From: Terriglobales bacterium
GTDB lineage: Bacteria; Acidobacteriota; Terriglobia; Terriglobales; Acidobacteriaceae
Length of the DNA: 38,750 nucleotides
NCBI GenBank assembly: GCA_035764005.1
Contig: DASTZZ010000085.1
Span: 1 to 38,750 of the forward strand
Reading direction: 5' to 3'
Position numbers and translations under genes: made by a program. Within the stretch, counting starts at the first letter, position 1. Each line of letters starts with the position of its first letter. The notes beneath the pieces are model-generated. The model saw nothing but the letters and a program-made list of their open reading frames with translations. It was not told the origin of the DNA and made no database searches. Below, one piece after another: positions 17,212 to 25,150 of this stretch.

Positions 17212-18255
17212 TTAGAAGCCCACAAAAACTGGCTCAGGCTGCAGTCGTACGCCAAAGGTCTGAAACACGCCTTCCTGAACTTTGTTCTTAAGTCTCAGTA
17301 CATCACTGGCAGTCGCACCACCTCGGTTTACGATTGCCAGACTATGCTTGCGCGAGATGCCAACACGTCCGTCGGCATAGCCCTTCTGGAATCCAGATCG
17401 CTCGACCAGCCATGCTGCGGACATCTTTAGTGCGCCCGCGGGAGCCGGGAACGACGGAGGATTTTCGTCCCGGCAAATCGGAAGGGCAGCAATGCGTTCG
17501 TATTCAACCCGAGGAACTACAGGGTTTTTGAAGAATGAGCCTGCGCTCCGCGAATCGGAATCATCGGCTCTGATCAGCATTCCCTTTGTGGAACGAATGG
17601 ATCGGACCGCGTCGCGAACTTCCTTCAGCGTCGGAGCAGAACGTTCTCCGAAATAGCGCTTCAGATCGGCATATTCCATTTTGGGACTGCCACCCGGCGT
17701 GAGAGCGAATGAAACTCGCGTGACGATATAGCGTCCCTTTTCGGAACTGTTGAATATGCTGGTCCGATATGCGAATCTGCAGTCGGCGGCCGCCATGTCG
17801 CGCAACTCGAGCGTGATCGTATCGAGCACGCGGACGGTTGTGATTGTGTCCTTTACCTCCTGCCCGTATGCGCCTACGTTCTGCACCGGAGTCCCTCCAA
17901 CGGTTCCGGGGATTCCGCTCATGCACTCGATGCCGGCGCAGTTCTGCTCGACCGAGAAGGCTACGAAACTATCCCAATCTTCGCCCGCACCGGAGGTGAA
18001 TATCTCTTGGCCATCTTTGGAACGTGTGGCTGTCCCTCCAACTGCGATCCTTAACACAACTCCAGGCCAGCCGCCATCCGCAACCACCAGGTTGCTCCCC
18101 CCACCAAGAACAAAGACCTCGAAAGAACGCTCGCGCGCAAACAACAGAGCATCGCGAATCTCGTCTTCAGTTCGCGCCTCGATAAAGAACCGTGCCGGCC
18201 CTCCCACCTGCAATGTCGTGTACGCCGCGAGAGGAACATTTTCCTGAATTTGCAT
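17212..18255 (-). CDS. murB: UDP-N-acetylenolpyruvoylglucosamine reductase, type I
   Basis: A 347-residue FAD enzyme reducing UDP-GlcNAc-enolpyruvate to UDP-MurNAc, the second committed step of peptidoglycan synthesis. The FAD-binding part carries TLQVGGPARFF, FVLGGGSNLVV and SGIPGTVGGTPVQNVGAYGQE. The catalytic serine lies in SAGSFFKNPVV and the C-terminal Glu in LQPEPVFVGF. Length and the YADLKRYF region fit the E. coli-like type I enzyme. It is transcribed divergently from the bacilliredoxin gene, with an 18-bp hairpin between them, and lies upstream of msrPQ. Confidence 0.95.
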   Translation of the reverse strand: MQIQENVPLAAYTTLQVGGPARFFIEARTEDEIRDALLFARERSFEVFVLGGGSNLVVADGGWPGVVLRIAVGGTATRSKDGQEIFTSGAGEDWDSFVAFSVEQNCAGIECMSGIPGTVGGTPVQNVGAYGQEVKDTITTVRVLDTITLELRDMAAADCRFAYRTSIFNSSEKGRYIVTRVSFALTPGGSPKMEYADLKRYFGERSAPTLKEVRDAVRSIRSTKGMLIRADDSDSRSAGSFFKNPVVPRVEYERIAALPICRDENPPSFPAPAGALKMSAAWLVERSGFQKGYADGRVGISRKHSLAIVNRGGATASDVLRLKNKVQEGVFQTFGVRLQPEPVFVGF

Positions 18256-18295
18256 TCAACCTTTCCTGAGGAGGCTTATGAAGGTCAGCACTGGC

Positions 18296-18347
18296 CGCGG
18301 TAGCGGATGAGTGTCACCTAGTCCGAATTCACCCATTCGCTACCGCG
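18296..18347. repeat. 18-bp inverted repeat between murB and the bacilliredoxin gene
   Basis: Arms at 18296-18313 and 18330-18347 around a 16-base loop. Seventeen of 18 positions pair, one as G-U, and one is mismatched (A-C). The core is CGCGGTAGCG. It lies between divergent genes, so it is not a terminator of either; an operator or mobile-element remnant is possible. Confidence 0.6.
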
Positions 18348-18482
18348 AACGGGTACTGACGCGTGATGCGACCTATTGAGATTACACTCAGGCCCGCTCA
18401 CAAAAACCGAGACGCGACCGCGTCGGTCCTCTGGATCACGTCATGTAAAATCGAGCTAGCAGTTACGGGAGGGAATTTCAAA

Positions 18483-18911
18483 ATGTATCCGGAGCTTATG
18501 GTCATGCCGATGCGTGAGGAGCTTACGCGTCTAGGCATCCAGGAAACCCGCACGGCGGAAGACGTGGATCAGGCGCTCAAGCAGCCGGGAACCACAATGG
18601 TGGTGGTGAACTCGATCTGCGGCTGTGCGGCCGGCAAAATGCGTCCAGCGGTTCGCGCGGCTCTGCAGAATGCGACTCGACCGGATCACACGATCACGGT
18701 ATTCGCGGGTCAGGACCGCGATGCTACAGAACGAGCCCGCGAATATTTTCGCGGTTATCCGCCGTCATCTCCCTCGATCGGCCTGCTTCGCGACGGCGAG
18801 CTCGTCTACATGATGCAACGCTCGGATATCGAAACTAGCGATCCGCAGAAGATCGCCCTGAAGCTGGCGCAGGCATTCAATCAGTACTGCTCGAAATCCG
18901 CTGTGAGCTAG
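18483..18911 (+). CDS. Bacilliredoxin, BrxA/BrxB family
   Basis: A 142-residue thioredoxin-like protein of the DUF1094 (YphP/YqiW) family. The start MYPELMVMPMREELTRLG and the redox motif CGC within NSICGCAAGKMRP are diagnostic. Further family blocks are FAGQDRDAT, YPPSSPSIGLLRDG and IALKLAQAFNQYC. Family members remove bacillithiol from oxidised protein thiols; whether this organism makes bacillithiol cannot be seen here. GGGAGGG lies upstream of the ATG at 18483; the 40 residues of open frame before it are not part of the family. It is monocistronic by appearance. Confidence 0.92.
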   Translation: MYPELMVMPMREELTRLGIQETRTAEDVDQALKQPGTTMVVVNSICGCAAGKMRPAVRAALQNATRPDHTITVFAGQDRDATERAREYFRGYPPSSPSIGLLRDGELVYMMQRSDIETSDPQKIALKLAQAFNQYCSKSAVS

Positions 18912-18919
18912 GCACGTAT

Positions 18920-18950
18920 CGTGGGGGCCCGTCGCAACTGGGCTTCCACG
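18920..18950 (+). terminator. Hairpin downstream of the bacilliredoxin gene
   Basis: CGTGGGGGCCC can pair with GGGCTTCCACG (11 positions, two as G-U) across a 9-base loop, 8 bases past the stop. No T-run follows, so termination is uncertain. Confidence 0.4.
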
Positions 18951-19135
18951 AGCATATCCACCTGCCCAATTCCGCACACACTGAGCTTCCACCGGACATC
19001 TTTCTGCTCATATTCCTACCTGCGCCGTCCCTAAGTCTGTGCTGTTTCAGGTCATCTACTTGAGAGCGCTATGGCCCCTAAAATGCGCAAAACAAGTGGT
19101 AGATTGTTTAATTCTTTCGCTGTCCAGGAGGCGTT

Positions 19136-19579
19136 ATGGCCAAAGTAGAGCGGATTCGCCAGGTGCTTTCCAGTCCTTTTGGAGTCGATGATCTAAAGAC
19201 CCAGACCGAGCAGGGATGGCGGATCGTGGCCATAGAGTGGGAGCGGGAGATCCCCGAAATCGCCGCCGAAACGATCCCAACCACCACAGAAGAACCACCG
19301 TTTGGACTGCGAGTCTCCGAGGACACCAATCAGCTCGAAGTGAATCCCACCGAACGCGAGGCGCTATTCACGATGATGGAATTGACTGTCCAGGAAGGGC
19401 CCTACTCTCGGATCGCGGAAGAATTGAACCGGCGCGGCTTTCGCACTCGACATGGGCGCAGATGGAGTCCCATTTCGGTATTCCAGATGCTGCCTCGTCT
19501 GATTGAAGTGGGACCGAGAATCTTCTCCACGGACGAGTGGCAGGAGCGGCGTAGAAAGCTTAAAGCAGCAGGACAGTAA
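19136..19579 (+). CDS. Stand-alone recombinase-type DNA-binding domain protein
   Basis: A 147-residue protein. Residues 90-125 (YSRIAEELNRRGFRTRHGRRW, here split by sense, then SPISVFQML) match the Recombinase domain that follows the catalytic domain in large serine recombinases, a helix-turn-helix segment. No catalytic resolvase domain with its nucleophilic Ser is present. The N-terminal 50 residues (LKTQTEQGWRIVAIEWERE) look like a small separate fold. It is therefore probably a DNA-binding or regulatory protein, not an active recombinase. CCAGGAGG precedes the ATG. No mobile element is visible around it. Confidence 0.6.
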   Translation: MAKVERIRQVLSSPFGVDDLKTQTEQGWRIVAIEWEREIPEIAAETIPTTTEEPPFGLRVSEDTNQLEVNPTEREALFTMMELTVQEGPYSRIAEELNRRGFRTRHGRRWSPISVFQMLPRLIEVGPRIFSTDEWQERRRKLKAAGQ

Positions 19580-19693
19580 GAAATTTCGCGATTCGTGATT
19601 TCCCGTTAAGTGGTTTTGCGGTTTAGCAAATCGCGACATCTCAATCGGCGGCATCTAGCATGCCGCCGCAGGACCAGTACCAACCTTAGCGTC

Positions 19694-20455
19694 TCAGCCC
19701 TTCGGCTCCAGAACCTCTCGGAGTCTTCCATATCCTGAGCGGCTCACCGGCAGCCTGCTTCCATCACGAAGAATCGCCACGTGTGTGTCCTTGGCAAATG
19801 GTTCGATTTTTGTGACCCGTTCGAGATTGACGACATACGAGCGATGGATACGCAGGAAATGCTTAGGATCGAGCGACGACTCGAGGCTGGAGATAGTCTG
19901 CTGTTTCAGATGCTTCTTTCCTTCGCTGGCGAGCGCGATGTAGTCATCCTGTGCTTCCACAAAATCGAGTTTCGCGACGGGAATGATGTGCACGCGAGTT
20001 CCCTCTCGTACGACGATGCGCTCGGCGAACTCTCCAGCAGCGCGTGTTGCCGCTTTGAGTTCCGAAACGGGAGGAAGCTTTCCGCCGAGACGCTGTTTGG
20101 CTCGCGTGAGTGCCTGTTCGAAACGCTCGGCGCCGAATGGTTTGAGCAAGTAGTCCACCGCGTGCACTTCGAAGGCGCGCAAGGCGTGCTGGTCGTACGC
20201 TGTGGCAAAGACGATTGCCATGTCAGTACCGATCAGCTCGAGTACTTCAAAGCCATCGAGCTTTGGCATTTGGATATCCAGGAACAGCAGATCGGGCTTG
20301 AGTTCAGTAACAGCTTTCACCGCCTCGAATCCATTCGAGCATTCGGCGACGACTTCGATTTCCGCGTGCTCAGCAAGCAGTTCGCGGACGACTTGGCGCG
20401 CGAGATCTTCGTCATCGACGATGACAGCTCTAATCTTGGCTGCTGAATCGGTCAT
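19694..20455 (-). CDS. LytTR-family response regulator
   Basis: A 253-residue two-domain regulator. The receiver (residues 8-125) has VDDEDLAR at its acidic pocket, the phospho-acceptor Asp in LLFLDIQMP, a Thr/Ala in FATAYD and the Lys in LLKPF. The LytTR DNA-binding domain follows (about 145-250), with VREGTRVHIIPVAKLDFVEAQDDYI and LRIHRSYVVNL. Such regulators bind direct repeats upstream of target genes, often for envelope or exported functions. Its ATG overlaps the stop of the histidine kinase gene (ATGA), and the operon ends with it. Confidence 0.93.
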   Translation of the reverse strand: MTDSAAKIRAVIVDDEDLARQVVRELLAEHAEIEVVAECSNGFEAVKAVTELKPDLLFLDIQMPKLDGFEVLELIGTDMAIVFATAYDQHALRAFEVHAVDYLLKPFGAERFEQALTRAKQRLGGKLPPVSELKAATRAAGEFAERIVVREGTRVHIIPVAKLDFVEAQDDYIALASEGKKHLKQQTISSLESSLDPKHFLRIHRSYVVNLERVTKIEPFAKDTHVAILRDGSRLPVSRSGYGRLREVLEPKG

Positions 20456-21528
20456 ACAGCCACCGCCTGTCGCTCGGCGGGAAGCACGAGACCAACGTGA
20501 AACAGCTCGCCGTTCTTCTCTACGGCGATGCTGGCGTTCTTTCCGTAGCGTGTATCCAGACGACGGCGCACATTGGCGAGACCAACACCGCTTTTGCGCC
20601 GCGCTGGGGCTTCGGGATCAAAGGTATTCTCGACATTGATCGCCACTGCGGATGAATCTGAAGCATAACCGGCGTTGAGCCGAATCCAACCGCCTTCCGT
20701 CAGGTTGGCGATTCCGTGAGCCACTGCGTTTTCTACCAGGGGCTGCAGGATTAAAGGCGGCACCATACAGTTGAGTACCTGATCATCGATCGTCTCTTCC
20801 ATTTTCAGGCGATTCCCAAAACGAATCTTCTCGACAGCGAGGAAGGAATGAATAAGCGAGAGTTCTTCCTGAAGCGGAATCAATTCTTTCTCACCGAGTC
20901 CCAAGGTCGCGCGCAGAAAATCTGCCAAAGCGATGCACATCTCCCGCGCCCGTTTTGGATCGCTGCTGGTAAGCGCGCTGATGGAGTGGAGGCTGTTAAA
21001 AAGGAAATGAGGATTGACCTGAGCCTTGAGCGCGCGGAGTTCCGCGTCGCGCGCGAGCACGTGCGCTTCCATGACACGCTGTTGGGCCTCACGAGATTTT
21101 TCCTGGGCCTGAAGGACATAGAAGAGAGCAACCGCGAGCAGATATTCGAGAATCCCGATGATCAGCAGGAGTTGAGTGATGTTGAGAACTTTGGCCTCAA
21201 TGTCGCTGAAGCGCTGAGTGTGCGAGAGTGCCTTGGCGAAGCCCAATGCCGTGAGTACCCAGAACCCGCTTACTATGATCGCGGCCAGAAGATGAGGTCC
21301 AACCAGCCCAAGGAAACTCGTTCCTTCAATAGGAATGCCGCGGCATGAATACCATGCCGACAGACATACGAAAGCATAGAAGACCGAAAGGGGAAAGAAA
21401 AAAATACCGGCATCGAACCAGCTGACTCCGCTGTGATAAGTGATCAGGTAAAACAGCAGCTCGGTGACGATGAGCCATGCGAACAGGTACAGCGCAAGCC
21501 GGCGTGGATGTCCGAGGATCGGATGCAT
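20452..21528 (-). CDS. LytS/YehU-type sensor histidine kinase
   Basis: A 358-residue membrane kinase. About five hydrophobic helices fill residues 10-150, followed by a short coiled coil (EKSREAQQRVMEAHVLARDAELRALKAQ, given here as its visible extent). The His_kinase domain has the phospho-acceptor His in QVNPHFLFNSLH, the ATP-binding N-box LQPLVENAVAHGI and the glycine box GVGLANVRRRL. It has no extracellular sensor domain, so the signal is probably sensed in or at the membrane. It is 3 bases downstream of a LiaF-like gene, which may act as its partner, and overlaps its response regulator. Confidence 0.92.
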   Translation of the reverse strand: MHPILGHPRRLALYLFAWLIVTELLFYLITYHSGVSWFDAGIFFFPLSVFYAFVCLSAWYSCRGIPIEGTSFLGLVGPHLLAAIIVSGFWVLTALGFAKALSHTQRFSDIEAKVLNITQLLLIIGILEYLLAVALFYVLQAQEKSREAQQRVMEAHVLARDAELRALKAQVNPHFLFNSLHSISALTSSDPKRAREMCIALADFLRATLGLGEKELIPLQEELSLIHSFLAVEKIRFGNRLKMEETIDDQVLNCMVPPLILQPLVENAVAHGIANLTEGGWIRLNAGYASDSSAVAINVENTFDPEAPARRKSGVGLANVRRRLDTRYGKNASIAVEKNGELFHVGLVLPAERQAVAV

Positions 21529-21531
21529 GGG

Positions 21532-22296
21532 TTACCAGCTCTTTACCTCGATGCCGCCAAACACCGCGGCGCCACGCACCACAACGGTCTTCACCGGACG
21601 ATCGGGACGAGGAACATGCCGAGTCTTATCGACATATCCTCCGAAGATTCCCAGCCCCTCAACGGAGACCTTCCACCATTCCGGAACGATAATCTCGCCA
21701 CCTCCGAAGATGGCGGTCGCATCGATGATGGTGCGGTCGCCTTCCATCTCGGCGCGAGAGAGATCGATCTTGAATCCTCCAAAGAACGCAACCAGACTGC
21801 CGCCTTCCACGATCGTGCCTTCGATGCGGCGCTCGATCCCTCCGAACACGGCAACAGAACTCAAAGGTCCGCCACCTCCGCCGGGATTCATCACTCGCGG
21901 AAACGAAAATGTGCGACGTCCTTCGCGAACCTCATTTGCTTGCCAGGCCAGCAGCACGCCGGCTGCGATCAGAAACAGCGGCCAGAGTTGTCCAAATCCG
22001 TATCGGATATATCCGAACTCGTGCAGGGTGATCAGGACGCCGAGTGAGATCAGAACTCCGCCCCAGATGCGTCCGCTGGGGGTGTTCGCGTCGATCAGGT
22101 GAATCAGACCGCCGACCGCGAACAGCATTGGCCATAGGCGCCACAGGATCGCAGCGTCCATGATGCCGAATCGATCGAGCAGCAGCACGGTGCCGATGCC
22201 GGCGATCACCAGGCCCGAGATCAGCGTTCCTGTCGCGGCTCGGTTACGCGCGTCCATTTCGTCGCCCCAGAATTGTCTCCATTGCTCCGGACTCAT
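21532..22296 (-). CDS. LiaF-like membrane protein (LiaI/DUF5668 helices plus cell-wall-active-antibiotic-response domain)
   Basis: A 254-residue protein. A short cytoplasmic N-terminus (MSPEQWRQFWGDEM) is followed by four hydrophobic helices (about 22-125, with LLLDRFGIMD and LWPLFLIAAGVLLAW of the LiaI/DUF5668 type). The C-terminal half is a beta-helix-like LiaF domain with repeated FGG motifs: AVFGGIERR, AFFGGFKID, AIFGGGEII, GIFGGYVDK, AVFGGIEVK. LiaF proteins in Firmicutes inhibit a sensor kinase until envelope damage. Here the gene sits 3 bases before a LytS-type kinase, so a similar partner role is inferred. GAGGCGG precedes the ATG. Confidence 0.8.
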   Translation of the reverse strand: MSPEQWRQFWGDEMDARNRAATGTLISGLVIAGIGTVLLLDRFGIMDAAILWRLWPMLFAVGGLIHLIDANTPSGRIWGGVLISLGVLITLHEFGYIRYGFGQLWPLFLIAAGVLLAWQANEVREGRRTFSFPRVMNPGGGGGPLSSVAVFGGIERRIEGTIVEGGSLVAFFGGFKIDLSRAEMEGDRTIIDATAIFGGGEIIVPEWWKVSVEGLGIFGGYVDKTRHVPRPDRPVKTVVVRGAAVFGGIEVKSW

Positions 22297-22299
22297 GGG

Positions 22300-22506
22300 C
22301 TACCGCCTCGCTCTCTGCGGGAGAATCAGCACGACAACGCCCCAGGAGATCAGCAGCAGCGGCCACCATGTTACGAGGTCTCCTGGAAGATTAAAGCTCA
22401 TTTGCACGACATGCAGGCGCGCGAGCAGCGCCAGGGTGCCGATTATGGCAATGACGATTCCGATCACGGTGTCGCTGGGGTGAGAGTAAAGATGGCTGCG
22501 ATTCAT
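22300..22506 (-). CDS. Small two-helix membrane protein, LiaI/DUF5668-like
   Basis: A 68-residue protein with two hydrophobic helices (TVIGIVIAIIGTLALLARL and WWPLLLISWGVVVLIL) separated by a short loop. It resembles the membrane part of the next gene, suggesting a duplication. The ATG at 22506 has GAGGAGA upstream; the 11 residues of frame before it are not needed. It is the first gene of the four-gene operon and its stop lies 3 bases before the LiaF-like start. Confidence 0.75.
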   Translation of the reverse strand: MNRSHLYSHPSDTVIGIVIAIIGTLALLARLHVVQMSFNLPGDLVTWWPLLLISWGVVVLILPQRARR

Positions 22507-22738
22507 ACCGATCTCCTCGCAAATAGTTCCGTTGTTCACGAGGCAAAGGTACGGCGGGGCGCATTTACAGTCGCGCCCTTTTCGGCAAACGGCGGCTGGC
22601 TACCGGCGAATGGCGGCACAGCTCGGCGGGATAAAATACGCAGAAAACCCAGAAAAGAACTTGCTAAATGAGACGGATCGTTTGCTCATGCTCTGTCCCA
22701 TTAAGCCTTGATCATGCCGTTGCCCGGTTTTTCCCGCG

Positions 22739-22744
22739 TATAAT
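22739..22744 (+). promoter_or_regulatory. -10 hexamer of the AAA+/nucleotidyltransferase/VWA operon
   Basis: A perfect TATAAT lies 24 bases before the ATG at 22769; no -35 at ideal spacing is visible. Initiation near 22751 would give a leader of about 18 bases carrying GAGGTGAT as ribosome-binding site. This favours ATG 22769 over GTG 22754 as the start. Confidence 0.5.
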
Positions 22745-22768
22745 TTTCGTGAGGTGATCCCATCGGTA

Positions 22769-24253
22769 ATGACCCTCCCCACCAGTCTTGGCGAACTTCG
22801 AAAAAGTGAATTCAATGAGCAGCGGTTGAAGACTCGCCGTGTAAAGGATGAGCTGCGCGATAACCTCATCCAAAAGTTAAAAACTGGAGAGACGATTTTT
22901 TCCGGCATCGTTGGATACGACGACACCGTGGTGCCGCAGTTGATCAATGCCGTGCTGTCGCGGCACAACTTCATCCTTCTTGGACTGCGCGGACAAGCCA
23001 AGAGCCGCATGCTGCGCGCTCTGACTGGCCTCCTCGATCCGTATCTGCCGTACGTAATGGATTGCGAGATTCACGACAATCCCTACGAGCCTCTCTGTCG
23101 CCGGTGCAACAACTTAATCGCAGAAAAAGGCGAGGCCACGCCGATTGCATACCTCACTCCGGCGCAGCGATACGTCGAAAAACTCGCGACTCCAGACGTC
23201 ACCGTGGCCGATCTGATCGGGGACATCGATCCGATCAAAGCCGCGCGCGGAGGTCTGGATCTGGCGAGCGAACTCACGGTCCACTATGGACTGCTGCCAC
23301 GAGCGAATCGCGGCATCTTCGCCATCAACGAACTTCCAGATCTGGCGGGGAAAATCCAGGTCGCGCTCTTCAATATCATGCAAGAGGGCGATGTACAGAT
23401 TAAAGGCTATCCAGTGCGATTGAATTTGGACGTGGCACTGGTGTTTAGCGCGAATCCAGAGGACTACACCGCTCGCGGAAAGATCGTTACGCCACTGAAA
23501 GATCGCATAGGGTCGGAGATTCGCACGCACTACGCTGGAACGGTCGATGAAGGCGTTGCTATCACCCAGCAGGAAGCCTGGACCGAACGCCACGGGCATC
23601 CGCTGTATGTCCCGCAGTACATTCGCGAAATTGTGGAACAGATCGCCTTCGCCGCCAGGGAAGATAAGCGCGTCGATAAGCGCTCCGGCGTGAGTCAGCG
23701 CCTGCCGATCTCAACCATGGAAAACGTCATCTCGAATGCCGAGCGCCGCGCATTGCGGAACGCCGAGAGCACGGTTGTTCCTCGCGTGAGTGACATCTAT
23801 GGCGCGATGCCTGCCATCACCGGCAAGCTCGAACTCGAATACGAAGGCGAACTGCGCGGGGCCGACACGGTCGTTCGCGATCTCATCCGCCTCGCTGTTG
23901 CACGCACCTTCGACACGTACTTCAAAGACGGCAACATGCAGCAGATCATTCAATGGTTCGATCTGGGCGGGCAGCTCAAATTCAGCGACACCGCGCCTTC
24001 GGCTGAACTGATGGACGGCCTCAAGCACATCCAGGGTCTCTCGGAAAAACTCAGTGCAGTCGGCGTCAAGGCGAAGGATAAAGCCGAGATCGTGGTCTCA
24101 GGCGCAGAGTTCCTGCTCGAAGGACTCTACGCACACAAACGCATCGGCCGCAGCGAGGAGCGAATCTTCATGGCGCCCGATAAGCAGCGCCACGCGGAGA
24201 AAGCTCCAAGTCGCGAGGAAGTCCCGGTTCGGAACCGGCGGCCGTACAACTAA
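22769..24253 (+). CDS. AAA+ ATPase, MoxR / magnesium-chelatase-like
   Basis: A 494-residue ATPase. The Walker A is GLRGQAKS (residues 72-79), a variant of the usual GPPGxGKT but with the key Lys and Ser. Walker B is FAINELPDL and sensor 1 is FSANPEDYT. After Walker A there is an insert with three cysteines (CEIHDNPYEPLCRRC), possibly metal-binding. The C-terminal third is helical with SGVSQRLPISTMENVISNAERRAL, as in chelatase-type subunits. Such ATPases usually work with a VWA-domain partner as a two-part chaperone or chelatase. A VWA gene lies two genes downstream, with a nucleotidyltransferase gene between. Substrate unknown. Confidence 0.82.
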   Translation: MTLPTSLGELRKSEFNEQRLKTRRVKDELRDNLIQKLKTGETIFSGIVGYDDTVVPQLINAVLSRHNFILLGLRGQAKSRMLRALTGLLDPYLPYVMDCEIHDNPYEPLCRRCNNLIAEKGEATPIAYLTPAQRYVEKLATPDVTVADLIGDIDPIKAARGGLDLASELTVHYGLLPRANRGIFAINELPDLAGKIQVALFNIMQEGDVQIKGYPVRLNLDVALVFSANPEDYTARGKIVTPLKDRIGSEIRTHYAGTVDEGVAITQQEAWTERHGHPLYVPQYIREIVEQIAFAAREDKRVDKRSGVSQRLPISTMENVISNAERRALRNAESTVVPRVSDIYGAMPAITGKLELEYEGELRGADTVVRDLIRLAVARTFDTYFKDGNMQQIIQWFDLGGQLKFSDTAPSAELMDGLKHIQGLSEKLSAVGVKAKDKAEIVVSGAEFLLEGLYAHKRIGRSEERIFMAPDKQRHAEKAPSREEVPVRNRRPYN

Positions 24254-24275
24254 TCTGGCGTGGCACTCAGAACTC

Positions 24276-25082
24276 ATGCAGGCTAAGCCACAGCTCAAAA
24301 CGTTATCGGATTACATTTCAGCAACGGAATTCCCATATCCGGAACGCCTTTTCCACTTGTTCGTCGGAGGATCGGAACTCCACGGCGCCAAGCTCGGCGG
24401 TACCGACGACCAAGATATTTACGGTTTGTTTCTGGAACCGATGGAACGGTCGATCGGCATAGACGCTCCCTACGAGCATTTTGTCTGGAGCACGGCCGGG
24501 AATGATCGCCGTAATACTGCCGATGATGTCGACGTCACGCTGTACACGTTGCGTAAATGGGCAAAACTCGCAGCCAAAGGAAATCCCACGTGTTTGCATT
24601 TCCTCTTCGCAAGGAATGAATCGGAAACTCCACTTCGCCCGTTGTGGGAAACGATCCATGCCAACCGTGCGAAATTTCTGGCGCGGACGCACATCCAGCA
24701 ATTCATCGGATTCGTAGACGCACAACTCGGAAGACTCACTGGCGAACGGGGTCGTGGAAAGAAAGGCCAACGTCCCGAACTGGAATCAAAGTTCGGCTAT
24801 GACACGAAAGCCGGTATGCACTCAATCCGGTTGTTATACGAAGCCATCGAGCTGATGCGTACGGGTAATATCAGTTTTCCCAGGCCCGAAAAGGAACTGC
24901 TCATCAGAATCCGCCAGGGTGCGTGGTCGTTGGACAAGCTAATTTCAGAAGCAACATTGCTCATCAGCCAGGCCAAGAGTGAAGCGACAAATTCGCCTTT
25001 GCCGGAAACAGTGGACGGAGCATTCCTGTCGAAACTAGTCAGCGATATCTACCTTCAGGTGTGGACGGGTAAAATGCAGTAA
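24276..25082 (+). CDS. Predicted nucleotidyltransferase (COG3541-like, DNA polymerase beta superfamily)
   Basis: A 268-residue protein starting at the ATG at 24276. GGSELHGAKLGGTDDQDIYG (residues 31-50) is the GS...DxD active-site pattern of minimal nucleotidyltransferases, with Asp45 and Asp47 as likely metal ligands. DDVDVTLYTLRKW supplies the third acidic residue, and KGNPTCLHFLF is the following family block. The C-terminal half is helical (TKAGMHSIRLLYEAIELM, then LLIRIRQGAW). Members are often found in phage or defence contexts, but their substrates are not known. It starts 22 bases after the AAA+ gene, with no clear ribosome-binding site, and 68 bases before the first ATG of the VWA gene, so all three are probably one operon. 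Confidence 0.78.
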   Translation: MQAKPQLKTLSDYISATEFPYPERLFHLFVGGSELHGAKLGGTDDQDIYGLFLEPMERSIGIDAPYEHFVWSTAGNDRRNTADDVDVTLYTLRKWAKLAAKGNPTCLHFLFARNESETPLRPLWETIHANRAKFLARTHIQQFIGFVDAQLGRLTGERGRGKKGQRPELESKFGYDTKAGMHSIRLLYEAIELMRTGNISFPRPEKELLIRIRQGAWSLDKLISEATLLISQAKSEATNSPLPETVDGAFLSKLVSDIYLQVWTGKMQ

Positions 25083-25150
25083 TAGCTGCCCAGAGGTGTC
25101 CCACGAAGTTCATCAAGTACTCGAAGTACGTTCCCGACCCTGCCTCTGAG

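Noticed and set aside
24054-24275. Longer N-terminus for the nucleotidyltransferase
   Set aside because: This part overlaps the AAA+ gene in another frame and is Ser/Arg-rich; family sequence begins only after 24276.
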